From: an uncultured Enterocloster sp.
GTDB taxonomy: Bacteria; Bacillota; Clostridia; Lachnospirales; Lachnospiraceae
Assembly: GCA_944384065.1 (NCBI GenBank)
Contig: CALWRY010000003.1
Coordinates: forward strand, 17,348 to 81,347
Length of the DNA stretch: 64,000 nucleotides
Direction: 5' to 3'
The position numbers were made by a program, and so were the translations under genes. Positions 9,282 through 18,686 of the stretch are shown here, piece by piece (position 1 is the stretch's first letter; each line of letters opens with the position of its first letter). The notes under the pieces are model-generated. The model made no database searches and was not told the DNA's origin. It was given only the letters and a program-made list of their open reading frames with translations.

Positions 9282-9971
9282 TTAGATCTTAAACCGGTAG
9301 CCTACGCCCCATATAGTCTCTATGTACTGGGGCTTGGCTGTGTTGAACTCAATCTTCTCCCGTATCTTCTTAATATGGACGGTCACCGTGGCGATGTCCC
9401 CGATGGACTCCATATCCCATATCTTGGAAAATAGTTCTTCCTTGGTAAATACATGGTTGGGATTCTGGGCCAGGAAGGTGAGAAGATCAAACTCCTTGGT
9501 GGTAAAATTTTTCTCCTCCCCGTTGACCCAGACCCGGCGGGCCGTCTTGTCAATCTTCAGCCCCCGGATCTCGATAATCTCATTGGAGGGCTGTCCGCTC
9601 CCGATCAGCCGCTCATACCGGGCCAGGTGGGCCTTCACCCGGGCCACCATCTCGCTGGGGCTGAAGGGCTTGGTAATATAGTCGTCCGCCCCAAGGCCCA
9701 GCCCCCGGATCTTGTCAATGTCCTCTTTCTTCGCCGAAATCATAATAATCGGCGTATTCTTAATCTCCCGCACCCGGCGGCAGATCTCAAACCCGTCTGT
9801 CCCCGGAAGCATCAAGTCCAAAATCAGCAGATCATAATCCTCATTCAGGGCCTTCTCCAGCCCTGCGTTCCCGTCGTTCTCAATGGACACCTCAAACCCC
9901 GACAGCTCCAGATAGTCCTTCTCCAGCTCCGCGATGCTCTCCTCATCCTCGACGATCAAAATTTTGCTCAT
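9282..9971 (-). CDS. OmpR/PhoB-type response regulator
   Basis: A 229-aa regulator: receiver domain (KILIVEDEESIAELEKDY, acceptor Asp in LLILDLMLPGTDG near residue 52, TKPFSP near 103) and a C-terminal winged-helix DNA-binding domain (FTTKEFDLLTFL, IWGVGYRF at the end). It should be phosphorylated by the kinase whose gene overlaps its start by 29 bases. A GGAGG site lies 8-9 bases before the ATG. The most obvious candidate target is its own operon with the L,D-transpeptidase. Confidence 0.94.
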   Translation of the reverse strand: MSKILIVEDEESIAELEKDYLELSGFEVSIENDGNAGLEKALNEDYDLLILDLMLPGTDGFEICRRVREIKNTPIIMISAKKEDIDKIRGLGLGADDYITKPFSPSEMVARVKAHLARYERLIGSGQPSNEIIEIRGLKIDKTARRVWVNGEEKNFTTKEFDLLTFLAQNPNHVFTKEELFSKIWDMESIGDIATVTVHIKKIREKIEFNTAKPQYIETIWGVGYRFKI

Positions 9972-11469
9972 CCTGTATAACCTCCTGGTATTTTCTTAGG
10001 ACAAAGTGTATCTCCGTCCCGATCCCCTCCTTGCTGGTGGCCCAGATCCGTCCTCCGTGATCCTCAATAATCTTGCGCACAATGGAAAGTCCGATGCCGC
10101 TTCCCCCCTGGGCGGAATTCCGGGAGGAATCCGCCCGGTAAAACCGGTCGAAAATATTGGGAAGATCCTTTGCAGCGATCCCCTTTCCATTGTCCTCTAT
10201 CTCTACCTGAATAAAATCGCCCACGTCCTTTATCCGAATATTGATAATGCCCTTTTTCTTGTCAAGGTACTTCACGGAATTACTGATAATGTTGTTGATC
10301 ACCCGCTTCATCTGCTCCGCGTCCGCGATCACCACAATGTCGTCATCCACATAGTTAAAATACCCCAGCTCTATCCCCCGGGCCTCCATGTCCAGGCCCA
10401 CCTCCTCCACGCAGTCCTTAAAATACCGGGCCACATTGATCTTTGAAAAGGTATAGGGAATCTTATTGGTATCAATCTTGGAATAAAAGGTGAGCTCGTC
10501 AATCAGACGATCCATGTCGTTGGCTTTATTGTATATGGTGCGGATGTATTTGTCCAGCCGCTCCGGCGATGAGGCCACCCCGTCCAGAATTCCCTCCACA
10601 TATCCCTTGATGGCCGTGATGGGCGTCTTCAGATCATGGGAAATATTGCTGATGAGCTCCTTATTTTCCCTGTCATACTGGATCTTCTCCTCCGCGTTCT
10701 CCTTGAGGCGCATGCGCATCTCCTCAAAGTCCTGGCACAGCTGTCCTATCTCGTCGTCCGCCTCCACATCCAAGGTGAATTCCAGATTTCCGTCCCGAAT
10801 CTTCTTCGTGGCCTCCTGCAGCTTGCCAAGGGGGCTTAAAATTGAGCTGTACACCCATATGGTCATCAGAATGCCTGCGATCAGGAGAATGGAGATCCCC
10901 AGAAGGACAATCTCCCACATCATAGACTTCATCTCCGGAACCAGCTCATCCACATTGGACACCACAAAGGCAGCTCCCGGCTCATTGTCCGGATATGTAA
11001 AGTCCAGCTGCTTTATCAGGTGCTGGCTCTCGCCGTCCAGGTAAATGCCGCCCTCCAGCCCGTCCTGCATGGAGTCAAAGTCAAGAAGCTTGCTGCACAG
11101 AATATCGCTGTCCTCGTCCTCCTGATCCCCGCAGTAAACAATCTTGTCGCCTTTGCGCAAAATCAGGTAGGCGTAGTGCGCCGCAAGCTTTTTGTTCACC
11201 TCGTTTAAATACGCGGGATCTTCATATTTCTCCGGCTCGCTCTCCAGGGTCTTCCGGATGTCCCCCAGGGCCCGCTCCGTCAGGCGGTTAAAAATCTGCA
11301 CGGAATTGCTTCCCAGAGGGAACAGATCCACCTGCTCCGTAAGCCCGTATTCCTTTGAAAATGTCTTGGCCTGATAGCTGCTCAGCCACCCCACGGATAA
11401 AAAAATAAGCGCCATAGGCACAACGGTTATAATTAAAAATGTCATCGCAAGGCGGGTCTTCAGCTTCAT
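9943..11469 (-). CDS. Sensor histidine kinase, HAMP type
   Basis: A 508-aa membrane kinase. One N-terminal helix (about 9-28), an extracytoplasmic domain of about 140 residues, a second helix (about 185-207), a HAMP linker (SSILSPLGKLQEATKKI), HisKA (ELISNISHDLKTPITAIKGY) and HATPase (DNGKGIA, GSGIGLSIVRKI). An alternative start at 11478 leaves no spacing behind the GGAGG site, while 11469 leaves about 9 bases, so 11469 is chosen. First gene of an operon with a response regulator and an L,D-transpeptidase; an envelope-stress role is inferred. Confidence 0.93.
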   Translation of the reverse strand: MKLKTRLAMTFLIITVVPMALIFLSVGWLSSYQAKTFSKEYGLTEQVDLFPLGSNSVQIFNRLTERALGDIRKTLESEPEKYEDPAYLNEVNKKLAAHYAYLILRKGDKIVYCGDQEDEDSDILCSKLLDFDSMQDGLEGGIYLDGESQHLIKQLDFTYPDNEPGAAFVVSNVDELVPEMKSMMWEIVLLGISILLIAGILMTIWVYSSILSPLGKLQEATKKIRDGNLEFTLDVEADDEIGQLCQDFEEMRMRLKENAEEKIQYDRENKELISNISHDLKTPITAIKGYVEGILDGVASSPERLDKYIRTIYNKANDMDRLIDELTFYSKIDTNKIPYTFSKINVARYFKDCVEEVGLDMEARGIELGYFNYVDDDIVVIADAEQMKRVINNIISNSVKYLDKKKGIINIRIKDVGDFIQVEIEDNGKGIAAKDLPNIFDRFYRADSSRNSAQGGSGIGLSIVRKIIEDHGGRIWATSKEGIGTEIHFVLRKYQEVIQDEQNFDRRG

Positions 11470-11529
11470 AAGTCCCATCCTCCTTTAAGATACCTCGCAG
11501 CAGCTCCGAACATTTACTACATATCTTAG

Positions 11530-11558
11530 AGTATACCATATCCGCCCATGGTTGTTTA
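11530..11558 (-). promoter_or_regulatory. Promoter of the kinase/regulator/L,D-transpeptidase operon
   Basis: Minus strand TAAACA, 17 bases, TATACT, about 60 bases upstream of the kinase start. Confidence 0.55.
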
Positions 11559-11622
11559 TAAAATCATTCTAAACTTTCCCGGCTCTCATTGCTGGCTGGC
11601 CCCGGCGGATGCAGGATCACAA

Positions 11623-11655
11623 AGGGCCTTCCCGCTGTCCGCGAAAGAAGGCCCT
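11623..11655 (-). terminator. glyS terminator
   Basis: A 9-bp stem AGGGCCTTC / GAAGGCCCT with a 15-base loop, followed on the minus strand by TTTGTG, 31 bases after the glyS stop. Confidence 0.65.
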
Positions 11656-11685
11656 GTCTGACCGCCCGGCCGGCGGTTCTTAGGC

Positions 11686-13074
11686 TTAGAACATAAACTT
11701 ATCCTGGAAATAGCTCCGAAGATCGGCGATGGGCACCCGCACCTGCTCCATGGTATCCCTGTCACGGACGGTTACCGCCTGATCGTTCTCCGACTCAAAG
11801 TCATAGGTGATGCAGTAGGGCGTGCCGATCTCATCCTGCCTGCGGTAGCGCTTTCCGATATTACCCCTGTCGTCAAACTCACAGTTGAAATATTTGGAGA
11901 GCTCCTGATAAATCTTCTCCGCCCCCTCGTTGAGCTTCTTGGAGAGAGGAAGGACGCCCACCTTCACCGGCGCGATGGCGGGATGGAAGTGGAGGACGGT
12001 CCGCACGTCTCCCTCACCGATGGTCTCCTCGTCATAGGCGGAGCACAGGAAGGCCAGAGTCACCCGGTCTGCGCCGAGGGAGGGCTCGATCACATAGGGG
12101 ATATACTTCTCCTTGGATTCATCGTCAAAGTAGGACAGATCCTGCCCGGACACATTCTGGTGCTGGGTCAGGTCGTAGTCCGTCCGATCCGCGATTCCCC
12201 AGAGCTCGCCCCAGCCAAAGGGGAAGAGGAATTCAATGTCCGTGGTCGCCTTGCTGTAGAAGGAGAGCTCCTCCGGCGAGTGATCCCGCACCCGCAGCTC
12301 CTCCTCCTTAAGCCCCAGAGTCTTTAACCAGCTAATGCAGAACTGCTTCCAGTAGGCAAACCACTCCAGATCAGTATCCGGCTTGCAGAAGAACTCCAGC
12401 TCCATCTGCTCGAACTCCCGGGTGCGGAAGGTAAAGTTGCCTGGTGTAATCTCATTGCGGAAGGATTTTCCGATCTGTCCGATGCCAAAGGGAACCTTCT
12501 TGCGGGAGGTTCTCTGGACATTCTTGAAATTCACAAAAATGCCCTGGGCTGTCTCGGGCCGCAGATAGACCGTGTTCTTCGCATCCTCTGTCACTCCCTG
12601 GAAGGTCTTGAACATCAGGTTGAACTGACGGATATCCGTGAAATCATGGGCGCCGCAGCTAGGGCAGCAGATGTGGTTGTCCTCAATATACTGCTTCATC
12701 TGCTCCTGGGACCAGCCGTCCACAGATCCCTCTATCTGAATGCCGTGCTCCTCATTGTAATCCTCAATCAGCTTATCCGCGCGGAAGCGCTCCCGGCACT
12801 GCTTGCAGTCCATCAGGGGATCCGAAAAGCTGCCAAGATGGCCGCTGGCCACCCAGGTCTGTGAGTTCATGAGAATGGCGCAGTCCACACCCACATTGTA
12901 AGGGCTCTCTGTGATGAACTTCTGCCACCAGGCCTTCTTTACATTGTTCTTGAGCTCCACACCCAGATTGCCGTAATCCCAGGTATTGGCCAGGCCTCCG
13001 TATATCTCGGAGCCAGGATACACAAATCCCCTGTTCTTGGCCAGCGCTACAATCTTTTCCATTGTTTTTTCCAT
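11686..13074 (-). CDS. glyS: Glycyl-tRNA synthetase, dimeric type
   Basis: A 462-aa class II enzyme charging tRNA-Gly. Motifs visible are [19 protein letters not shown] at the start, a zinc-like CPSCGAH region with [38 protein letters not shown] (motif 2), [19 protein letters not shown], and the C-terminal anticodon-binding domain with [18 protein letters not shown]. This is the single-chain alpha2 form. It follows the lipoprotein gene by 40 bases and shares its promoter; no T-box leader is visible. Confidence 0.97.
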   Translation of the reverse strand: MEKTMEKIVALAKNRGFVYPGSEIYGGLANTWDYGNLGVELKNNVKKAWWQKFITESPYNVGVDCAILMNSQTWVASGHLGSFSDPLMDCKQCRERFRADKLIEDYNEEHGIQIEGSVDGWSQEQMKQYIEDNHICCPSCGAHDFTDIRQFNLMFKTFQGVTEDAKNTVYLRPETAQGIFVNFKNVQRTSRKKVPFGIGQIGKSFRNEITPGNFTFRTREFEQMELEFFCKPDTDLEWFAYWKQFCISWLKTLGLKEEELRVRDHSPEELSFYSKATTDIEFLFPFGWGELWGIADRTDYDLTQHQNVSGQDLSYFDDESKEKYIPYVIEPSLGADRVTLAFLCSAYDEETIGEGDVRTVLHFHPAIAPVKVGVLPLSKKLNEGAEKIYQELSKYFNCEFDDRGNIGKRYRRQDEIGTPYCITYDFESENDQAVTVRDRDTMEQVRVPIADLRSYFQDKFMF

Positions 13075-13114
13075 GATCTGATGTCCTCTCTTTTTTGATA
13101 ATATCCGGAAACTG

Positions 13115-13756
13115 CTATTCCGTTATGATATAACTTACGCCCTCCTGGGACGTCAGCACCGTATGCGCATCCTGCAGGCTGCAGCCTGCGCTAATCAGGC
13201 TCACCTTATCCTCCGTGTGGATCACTCCCTGTCCCTGGACGCGGATCAGCCATCCGCCGCCGGACAGAGCCTCCCCTGGCTTTCCTTCCGCATTCTCCAG
13301 GGAGACGCCGGAAAGCTCCTCCCCTGCCTCCTTCGCAGGCAGCACGGAAAACTCCGTAAAGGGAACGGTGTAATCGCCGATATATTCAGCAAACTCCACA
13401 AGCCGGGAGGGGCTGTCGTAGGCGGTAATCAGCACTGCCCTTCCCTCCTCTATTTCTGCGGAGACAAAAGATACAGGCAGGCTCTCCTCCCCCTGGCTCT
13501 CCGCCTGATTTGCCGCGCCTGCCGAGGCATTGTATTCTCCTATCTTCTCACGGGCAAAGTCCGCCATCTCCTCCTGGGAGTAATCCCCGCCTTCCAGATC
13601 CTCCACAGAAGCCCACTCCAGGCTTCCGTCTGCCCCCACGAGGGCTGTGTTCTCCGAAGGCTGGAAAGCATCCCCTCTTTCCATCAGGGCACAGCCGGCC
13701 AAAAGGCATGCGCTCCCGGCCCCCAGAAGAAATACCGGCAGTCTTCTATTTCTCAT
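13115..13756 (-). CDS. Hypothetical lipoprotein upstream of glyS
   Basis: A 213-aa exported protein with a lipobox LLAGC (Cys22) after a short positively charged N-terminus, so probably anchored outside the membrane. The mature part is acidic and shows no family I recognise; [19 protein letters not shown] and [14 protein letters not shown] suggest small beta-rich modules. It has its own promoter and SD (GGAAAGGA). Co-transcription with glyS may simply be positional. Confidence 0.75.
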   Translation of the reverse strand: MRNRRLPVFLLGAGSACLLAGCALMERGDAFQPSENTALVGADGSLEWASVEDLEGGDYSQEEMADFAREKIGEYNASAGAANQAESQGEESLPVSFVSAEIEEGRAVLITAYDSPSRLVEFAEYIGDYTVPFTEFSVLPAKEAGEELSGVSLENAEGKPGEALSGGGWLIRVQGQGVIHTEDKVSLISAGCSLQDAHTVLTSQEGVSYIITE

Positions 13757-13800
13757 ACTCTTTTTTCCTTTCCTTGCGCCCTCACAGCGCTGCTTTTAGC

Positions 13801-13829
13801 ATTATATCCCCTGAAAGGTGTAAATGCAA
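13801..13829 (-). promoter_or_regulatory. Promoter of the lipoprotein-glyS operon
   Basis: Minus strand TTGCAT, 17 bases, TATAAT, about 45 bases before the lipoprotein start and adjacent to the structured repeat. Confidence 0.7.
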
Positions 13830-13847
13830 GGACTTATGACGATTTTA

Positions 13848-14005
13848 TGTAACAGTTTAGACGGCGGGCAGGAAGGGGAAAAATCAAACGTCAAGCTTGC
13901 TTGTAAGTAAGATTTTCCCCCTTCCTGCACATCGGATGGACATCCGATGCTTCTTGTCCGGCCTATTGGCCGGGCAAGAAGATGCCCGCCGTCTGAACTG
14001 TTACA
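13848..14005. repeat. Structured 158-bp inverted-repeat element
   Basis: Outer arms at 13848-13870 and 13983-14005 pair over 23 bases with one mismatch (a G-T wobble). Enclosed are three further hairpins: 13871-13925 (15-bp arms GGAAGGGGAAAAATC and near complement, one mismatch), 13930-13949 (CATCGGATG / CATCCGATG) and 13950-13981 (CTTCTTG-CCGGCC / GGCCGG-CAAGAAG with mirrored bulges). The whole would fold as a four-way cloverleaf in DNA or RNA. The right arm contains the TAA stop of recO. Arms of the same sequence recur at 1331, 15649 and, shortened, 24257. No ORF inside. Confidence 0.85.
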
Positions 14006-14651
14006 ATTTTATGCTCTCCAGAATATCCAGGGAGCGGAAGGAATGGCGGATAAACCGCCTGCGTGACGCTTCCACCGCCTGCTCGAATTCAGCCAGAGGG
14101 CCTTCCTTCAGCGTAAAGCGGTACAAACTCCCTACCGGGGTATGGATCACATACTCCCACGCATAAGCGCAGGCCTCCGACACGTTTCCCGGCGGAGCCT
14201 CCGTATACTCCCCATCTATCACCAGGGCGCGCAGCTCAAAAATTCTCTGCACCAGCCGGTTGGGGATAGAGGGCTTAAGGAGCGCCTTTAAAGACACATA
14301 GACCAGCTTTAACAGCTCGCTCCCGTCCATATTTTCCCGGGACAGATAGGCCGCCACTTCCAAAAAGTACGAGCCGTAGCAGGCTGCCTCCACATCCAGC
14401 GACAGCCCTTCGAAATACTCGGAAATCTGGGCCCCATGGAGCGTATAAGCCCCCCGGCCCTCATAGAGAGAAAACACGCCGAAGGCAAAGGTGCGGCTGG
14501 GGGCCATCAGGGGGCTCCCCGGCCTTCTCGCCCCGTGGGCAAAGGCCGTGATCTTCCCCCGCTCCCTTGTCAGAAGAACCAGGCGGCGGTCATATTCCCC
14601 TGAGGGCGCACAGAGGAGAACGATGCCCGTCATGTTCTCGCATTCCCGCAT
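14001..14651 (-). CDS. recO: DNA repair protein RecO
   Basis: A 216-aa RecO-family protein which helps load RecA on SSB-coated DNA in the RecFOR pathway. The N-terminal OB fold is recognisable (TGIVLLCAPSGEYDRRLVLL, TRERGKITAFAHGARRPGS), followed by the helical domain. It is slightly short for the family and I see no zinc-finger cysteines. The start at 14651 follows GGGGAGGGGAGCG; the upstream ATG at 14690 lacks an SD. It is downstream of era, a common arrangement, and its stop codon lies inside the right arm of the structured repeat. Confidence 0.88.
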   Translation of the reverse strand: MRECENMTGIVLLCAPSGEYDRRLVLLTRERGKITAFAHGARRPGSPLMAPSRTFAFGVFSLYEGRGAYTLHGAQISEYFEGLSLDVEAACYGSYFLEVAAYLSRENMDGSELLKLVYVSLKALLKPSIPNRLVQRIFELRALVIDGEYTEAPPGNVSEACAYAWEYVIHTPVGSLYRFTLKEGPLAEFEQAVEASRRRFIRHSFRSLDILESIKL

Positions 14652-14715
14652 TTTCGCTCCCCTCCCCTGCCCATTTGTTTGTATTTCCATCGTGTTCGTT
14701 GTTTTTCCAACAACA

Positions 14716-15627
14716 TTACAGATCTTTCACGTTATACCCATAATTTTTCATATAGAGTTCGCTGTCCCGCCATTCCCGTCTCACCTTGACCCAGAGCTGC
14801 AGATTCACCTGCATCTCCATCATGCGCTCTATCTCCCGGCGGGCCTCCGATCCTATCTTTTTCAGCATAGCGCCGCCCTTGCCGATGACGATCCCCTTGT
14901 GGGACTCCTTTTCGCAGATAATGCTGGCCTCCACATCCATAATCCCGTCCGGCCTCTCCTGCATCTTCTCAATGGTCACCGCTATCCCGTGGGGGATCTC
15001 ATCGCTCAAGAGCCGGAGCGCCTTCTCGCGAATCAGCTCCGCCGCAATCTGGCGCATGGGCTGGTCTGTCACTGTGTCCTCATCGTAAAACATGGGGCCT
15101 TCCGGCAGATACTTAAACAGCAGCGACAGAAGGAGATCCTTGTTTGTCTCCTTGAGCGCGGACAAAGGCACTATCTCCGCAAAGCTGCAGACATCCTTGT
15201 ACACATCTATATATGTCAGGATCTCCTCCCGTTTTTTCAGCTTATCAATTTTATTGATCACCAGAATGATAGGGGTTTTCGTCTTTCCCAGCTCCTCCGC
15301 AATATGGCGCTCGCCGGCTCCGATAAAGGTGGTGGGCTCCACCAGCCAGAGAATCACGTCCACCTCCCCGAAGGTATGCTCCGCTGCGGTCACCATATAC
15401 TCTCCCAGCTTATTTTTCGCCTTGTGGATTCCCGGCGTGTCAAGAAATACAATCTGCCCTCTCTCATCCGTGTATACAGTCCGTATCTGGTTGCGGGTCG
15501 TCTGGGGCTTATCCGAGGTAATGGCAATCTTCTGGCCGATCAGGTGATTCATCAGCGTAGATTTTCCCACATTCGGCCTTCCCACCAAAGCCACAAAGCC
15601 GGATTTCTTTTGTGTGCTGTCTTCCAT
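14716..15627 (-). CDS. era: GTPase Era
   Basis: A 303-aa ribosome-assembly GTPase which binds the 3' end of 16S rRNA. G1 GRPNVGKST near residue 16, switch regions with DTPGIHKAKNKLGEYM (G3), NKIDKL (G4), SALK (G5), then a KH RNA-binding domain (IVIGKGGAMLKKIGSEAR, about 230-250). Length is standard. An AAGGAG site precedes the ATG. It lies in a minus-strand run between the M16C protease and recO. Confidence 0.97.
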   Translation of the reverse strand: MEDSTQKKSGFVALVGRPNVGKSTLMNHLIGQKIAITSDKPQTTRNQIRTVYTDERGQIVFLDTPGIHKAKNKLGEYMVTAAEHTFGEVDVILWLVEPTTFIGAGERHIAEELGKTKTPIILVINKIDKLKKREEILTYIDVYKDVCSFAEIVPLSALKETNKDLLLSLLFKYLPEGPMFYDEDTVTDQPMRQIAAELIREKALRLLSDEIPHGIAVTIEKMQERPDGIMDVEASIICEKESHKGIVIGKGGAMLKKIGSEARREIERMMEMQVNLQLWVKVRREWRDSELYMKNYGYNVKDL

Positions 15628-15648
15628 AAATCGTTCTCCTTTTTTAAT

Positions 15649-15666
15649 GCCCGTCTGAACGGTTAC
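15649..15666. repeat. Solo repeat arm abutting the M16C stop codon
   Basis: GCCCGTCTGAACGGTTAC is the reverse complement of the arm at 1331 with two bases missing. On the minus strand it begins on the base after the protease TGA stop. Confidence 0.55.
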
Positions 15667-18609
15667 TCAGGTATAGAGATTCTTTACCTCTCCGAACATA
15701 TGGCTGTTCTCCTTAATCTTTCCTCCGTTCCCAACGGCGCACAGAGCGCCCGTACCGAGGATCTCCTCCACAATATCCGCCAGGGCCCGGATATCCGCCT
15801 GATTCGTGCCGAGAATCTCCTCCCTTTGCCTCTGGTGCTCCTCGTCCGTCTCCCCTGTAAGATAGGCGGACAGCTCGGCGGCTCCTCTGGCCGCAGGCGT
15901 AAGGGGGGCGTCCAGGCTGCTCATGGCCCCGATCACATACCGGGTCATATCCCGCTCGTCCGCCTGGAAATTCCTCAGATATTCCGGTATTCCCTCATAG
16001 ATCCGGTTTGTCTCCGCAAGCTTTGGATCCCGGTATGAAACCAGATACCCTCTGCCGCAGCGGTTAAATCCGCTCATGCAGCCATAGGCCCCTCCCTTGA
16101 CCCGCAGATTGATCCACAGGTAATCATAATTCAGCATAACCTTCAGTACGCTCAGGGCCCCTGTGTATTTCTCCGGGGCAAACCGGCCGCACCGGGCCAC
16201 ATAATTCACCTGGGAGGCGGTGGCAAATCCCTCATTTCGCTCCGCCTTATGAAGCGCAAAGGGGTAATCCGGCCCTGCGCTTTGGGGAAGGGCCGCCTTG
16301 AATTTTTCCAGCTCTCCGGGAAGGAGGGCGTATCCCTCCTCGTTTGCCGTATAGCCCACAAGGAAGTTGTCCGCAGCAAACAGGCGTCCCGCCGTCTCTC
16401 TCAGCTTGCTCTGCAGCTCTCCCCGGTAGGAGGGCTCCTCTCTATACCGTTTTGTGATATTCTCCAAAAATTGATAATATTGGATGCCGCCTATCTGCTC
16501 GTTAAAAGCGCTGTATGCGTCAAAATAGGAGCATGCCCGGTTGACAGCCACGCTGTGGAAACTTCCCTCCAGCTTGATCCGTGTCTGCGAGCAGAGCTCA
16601 TCCAGAATCTCGCCCAGGCGCTTTTCGTCCTCCAGCCTGGAATTCAAAAGCATTTCGCGGATAATGGAAAACGCAAATCCCAGCTTGGAGTAGAGCACCT
16701 TGGCCCTGGCCGTAAAATAGCCCTTCACGCTTCCGTCACGCAGCGGATAGGTAGCCACTGACAGATCAATGCCCCCGCTGTTCAGATAGATCTCGCTGTT
16801 TAAATCCTGGTAGGTGTAATGCTCCGTATCCATATATCCCAGCACAGATTTCAGAAGGCTCACATAGCCGAGATCCTCCTGGGGCACACGGCCTGCGCCA
16901 AACTGGATGCGAAGGTATCCGATCCCGGAGGTGAACATGGGCGTGTGGATCACCGTCACCCCGTTCTCCTCCTTCCTCCGGAAGATGAGAGGCCTTCCCT
17001 TTCTCGGAATATCCTCCCGGGAAAGCATGGGTATCTTTTCCAGATCCTCCGGCCGGGAGGGCTCCTCCTGGTAGGCTTTTAACGCCCGGGTATCCTCCAC
17101 CAGCCTGGCCGTCTCCTCCTGCGAGAGAGCCGCCCTGCGCTCCGCCAGCGTGCGGGCCAACGCCTCGTCCTCCCTGGCGGTCTGCCCCTGGCTGGGCGTT
17201 ACCACCACCACCGCCTCATGGGGATTGTCCAGCAGATAATCCCGGATCAGGCCCTCAAAATACCCTTTCTCCACCCCTTCCTTCAGGGTGTCAAAGGTTT
17301 CCTGGTAGCAGAGATGAAGCATGGGATCTCCGTCATAGAGCCAGCTGTCCAGGGACCAGAGTCCATACATAAGGCCCTTGGGGGCGGAGCCGTAGTCCGC
17401 CTCCCGGTAGCGGAACTCATAGTAATTGAGGCCTGCGAGAAGGGTCTTTTTGTCCATCCCCTCATCCGCCAGACTCCTTAAAGTCCCTTTCACCACCTTT
17501 AAAAATTCATCCTTCTGCTCCTTGTCCCCGTTCTTGGCAATCACCGAGAAATAGGGCTGGAGGATCCCGTTGGCGTACCCGCCCAGGATGTCCTGGCCGA
17601 TGTGGGAGTCAATAAGCGCCTGCTTTAGCGGCGCCCCAGGCGCCTGAATCAGAGCGTAGTCAAGGATCTGAAAGCCCACGTGGAGCAGGGGATCTAGCTC
17701 CGTACCCACAACCATATTGACGGATAGGTAGGTCTTCCCCTCCGTGCTCTCTTCCTCGGTCACGGAATACGTGGTTTCCTGCTCCGTCGGACGGTCGAAG
17801 GCCTTCTGCAGGGGGATGGCGGACTGCGCCCGGCAGTCTGCTCGATCATATTCGCTTAAGTACGCCTGATCCAGCCAATCCAGCTTCTCCGCCATATCCA
17901 TATTCCCATACAGGAAAATATAGCTGTTGGCCGGGTGATAATAATTTTTGTGAAAATCAATAAACTGCTCATAGGTCAGGGACGGAATCTCTTCCGGATC
18001 TCCGCCGGATTCGTGCCGGTAAGGACTGTCCGGAAAAAGAGCCTTCAGGGTGCAGCGATCCAGCACGCTCTCCGGCTGGGAAAACGCCCCCTTCATCTCA
18101 TTGTACACCACCCCGTTGATAATGAGAGGCGCCTGGGAATCCGCCAGCTCATAGTGCCAGCCCTCCTGCCGGAAAATCTTCGGTTCCCGGTAAATGGAAG
18201 GGTGGAACACCCCGTCCAGGTACACGTCCATAAGATTCTGAAAATCCTTGTCATTGCAGCTTGCCACCGGATACACCGTCTTGTCCGGGTATGTCATAGC
18301 ATTCAGAAAGGTATTCATGGATCCCTTAGCCAGCTCCACGAAGGGATCCTTTACCGGAAATTTCTCTGAGCCCTCCAGCACACTGTGCTCCAATATATGG
18401 GGCAGCCCTGTGCTGTCATCCGGAGGCGTCCGAAAGCCAATATAAAATACCTTATTCTCATCCTCATTCGCCATGAGGAAAATCCGGGCCCCGCTCTTTT
18501 TGTGCTCCAGAACCAGGCCCTGGGAATCCATCTCCCTGATATACCGCTCCTCTGTCAGACGGTAGGCAGGAAGCGCTTTTACTTTTTCCAAATTTTTTTC
18601 ATCTGCCAT
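15667..18609 (-). CDS. M16C family zinc metallopeptidase (presequence-protease-like)
   Basis: A 980-aa insulinase-family protein of the fused, two-half type. The inverted zinc motif HILEH is at His71-Glu74-His75, followed by the typical KDPFVELAKGSMNTFLNAMTY region supplying the distal ligand. The C-terminal inactive half has WINLRVKGGAYGCMSGFNRCG. No signal peptide is visible, so a cytoplasmic peptide-degrading role is likely. SD is GGAGAG. It sits between YdcF and era in the long housekeeping run. Confidence 0.93.
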   Translation of the reverse strand: MADEKNLEKVKALPAYRLTEERYIREMDSQGLVLEHKKSGARIFLMANEDENKVFYIGFRTPPDDSTGLPHILEHSVLEGSEKFPVKDPFVELAKGSMNTFLNAMTYPDKTVYPVASCNDKDFQNLMDVYLDGVFHPSIYREPKIFRQEGWHYELADSQAPLIINGVVYNEMKGAFSQPESVLDRCTLKALFPDSPYRHESGGDPEEIPSLTYEQFIDFHKNYYHPANSYIFLYGNMDMAEKLDWLDQAYLSEYDRADCRAQSAIPLQKAFDRPTEQETTYSVTEEESTEGKTYLSVNMVVGTELDPLLHVGFQILDYALIQAPGAPLKQALIDSHIGQDILGGYANGILQPYFSVIAKNGDKEQKDEFLKVVKGTLRSLADEGMDKKTLLAGLNYYEFRYREADYGSAPKGLMYGLWSLDSWLYDGDPMLHLCYQETFDTLKEGVEKGYFEGLIRDYLLDNPHEAVVVVTPSQGQTAREDEALARTLAERRAALSQEETARLVEDTRALKAYQEEPSRPEDLEKIPMLSREDIPRKGRPLIFRRKEENGVTVIHTPMFTSGIGYLRIQFGAGRVPQEDLGYVSLLKSVLGYMDTEHYTYQDLNSEIYLNSGGIDLSVATYPLRDGSVKGYFTARAKVLYSKLGFAFSIIREMLLNSRLEDEKRLGEILDELCSQTRIKLEGSFHSVAVNRACSYFDAYSAFNEQIGGIQYYQFLENITKRYREEPSYRGELQSKLRETAGRLFAADNFLVGYTANEEGYALLPGELEKFKAALPQSAGPDYPFALHKAERNEGFATASQVNYVARCGRFAPEKYTGALSVLKVMLNYDYLWINLRVKGGAYGCMSGFNRCGRGYLVSYRDPKLAETNRIYEGIPEYLRNFQADERDMTRYVIGAMSSLDAPLTPAARGAAELSAYLTGETDEEHQRQREEILGTNQADIRALADIVEEILGTGALCAVGNGGKIKENSHMFGEVKNLYT

Positions 18610-18686
18610 GCAAGTCTCTCCTATCTATCATTCATTCCGGCGCAGCCGCTCAGGAAGGCCGCGCTCCCGCGCGCAATCGATCCGGC

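Noticed and set aside
8362-9285. 307-codon plus-strand open frame
   Set aside because: Antisense to the L,D-transpeptidase gene, with no recognisable protein features.
13075-13114. T-box leader before glyS
   Set aside because: Only 40 bases separate glyS from the lipoprotein gene and no T-box sequence is visible there.
14491-16038. 515-codon plus-strand open frame
   Set aside because: Lies wholly antisense to recO, era and the M16C gene, which have clear families; an artefact of GC-rich codon usage.
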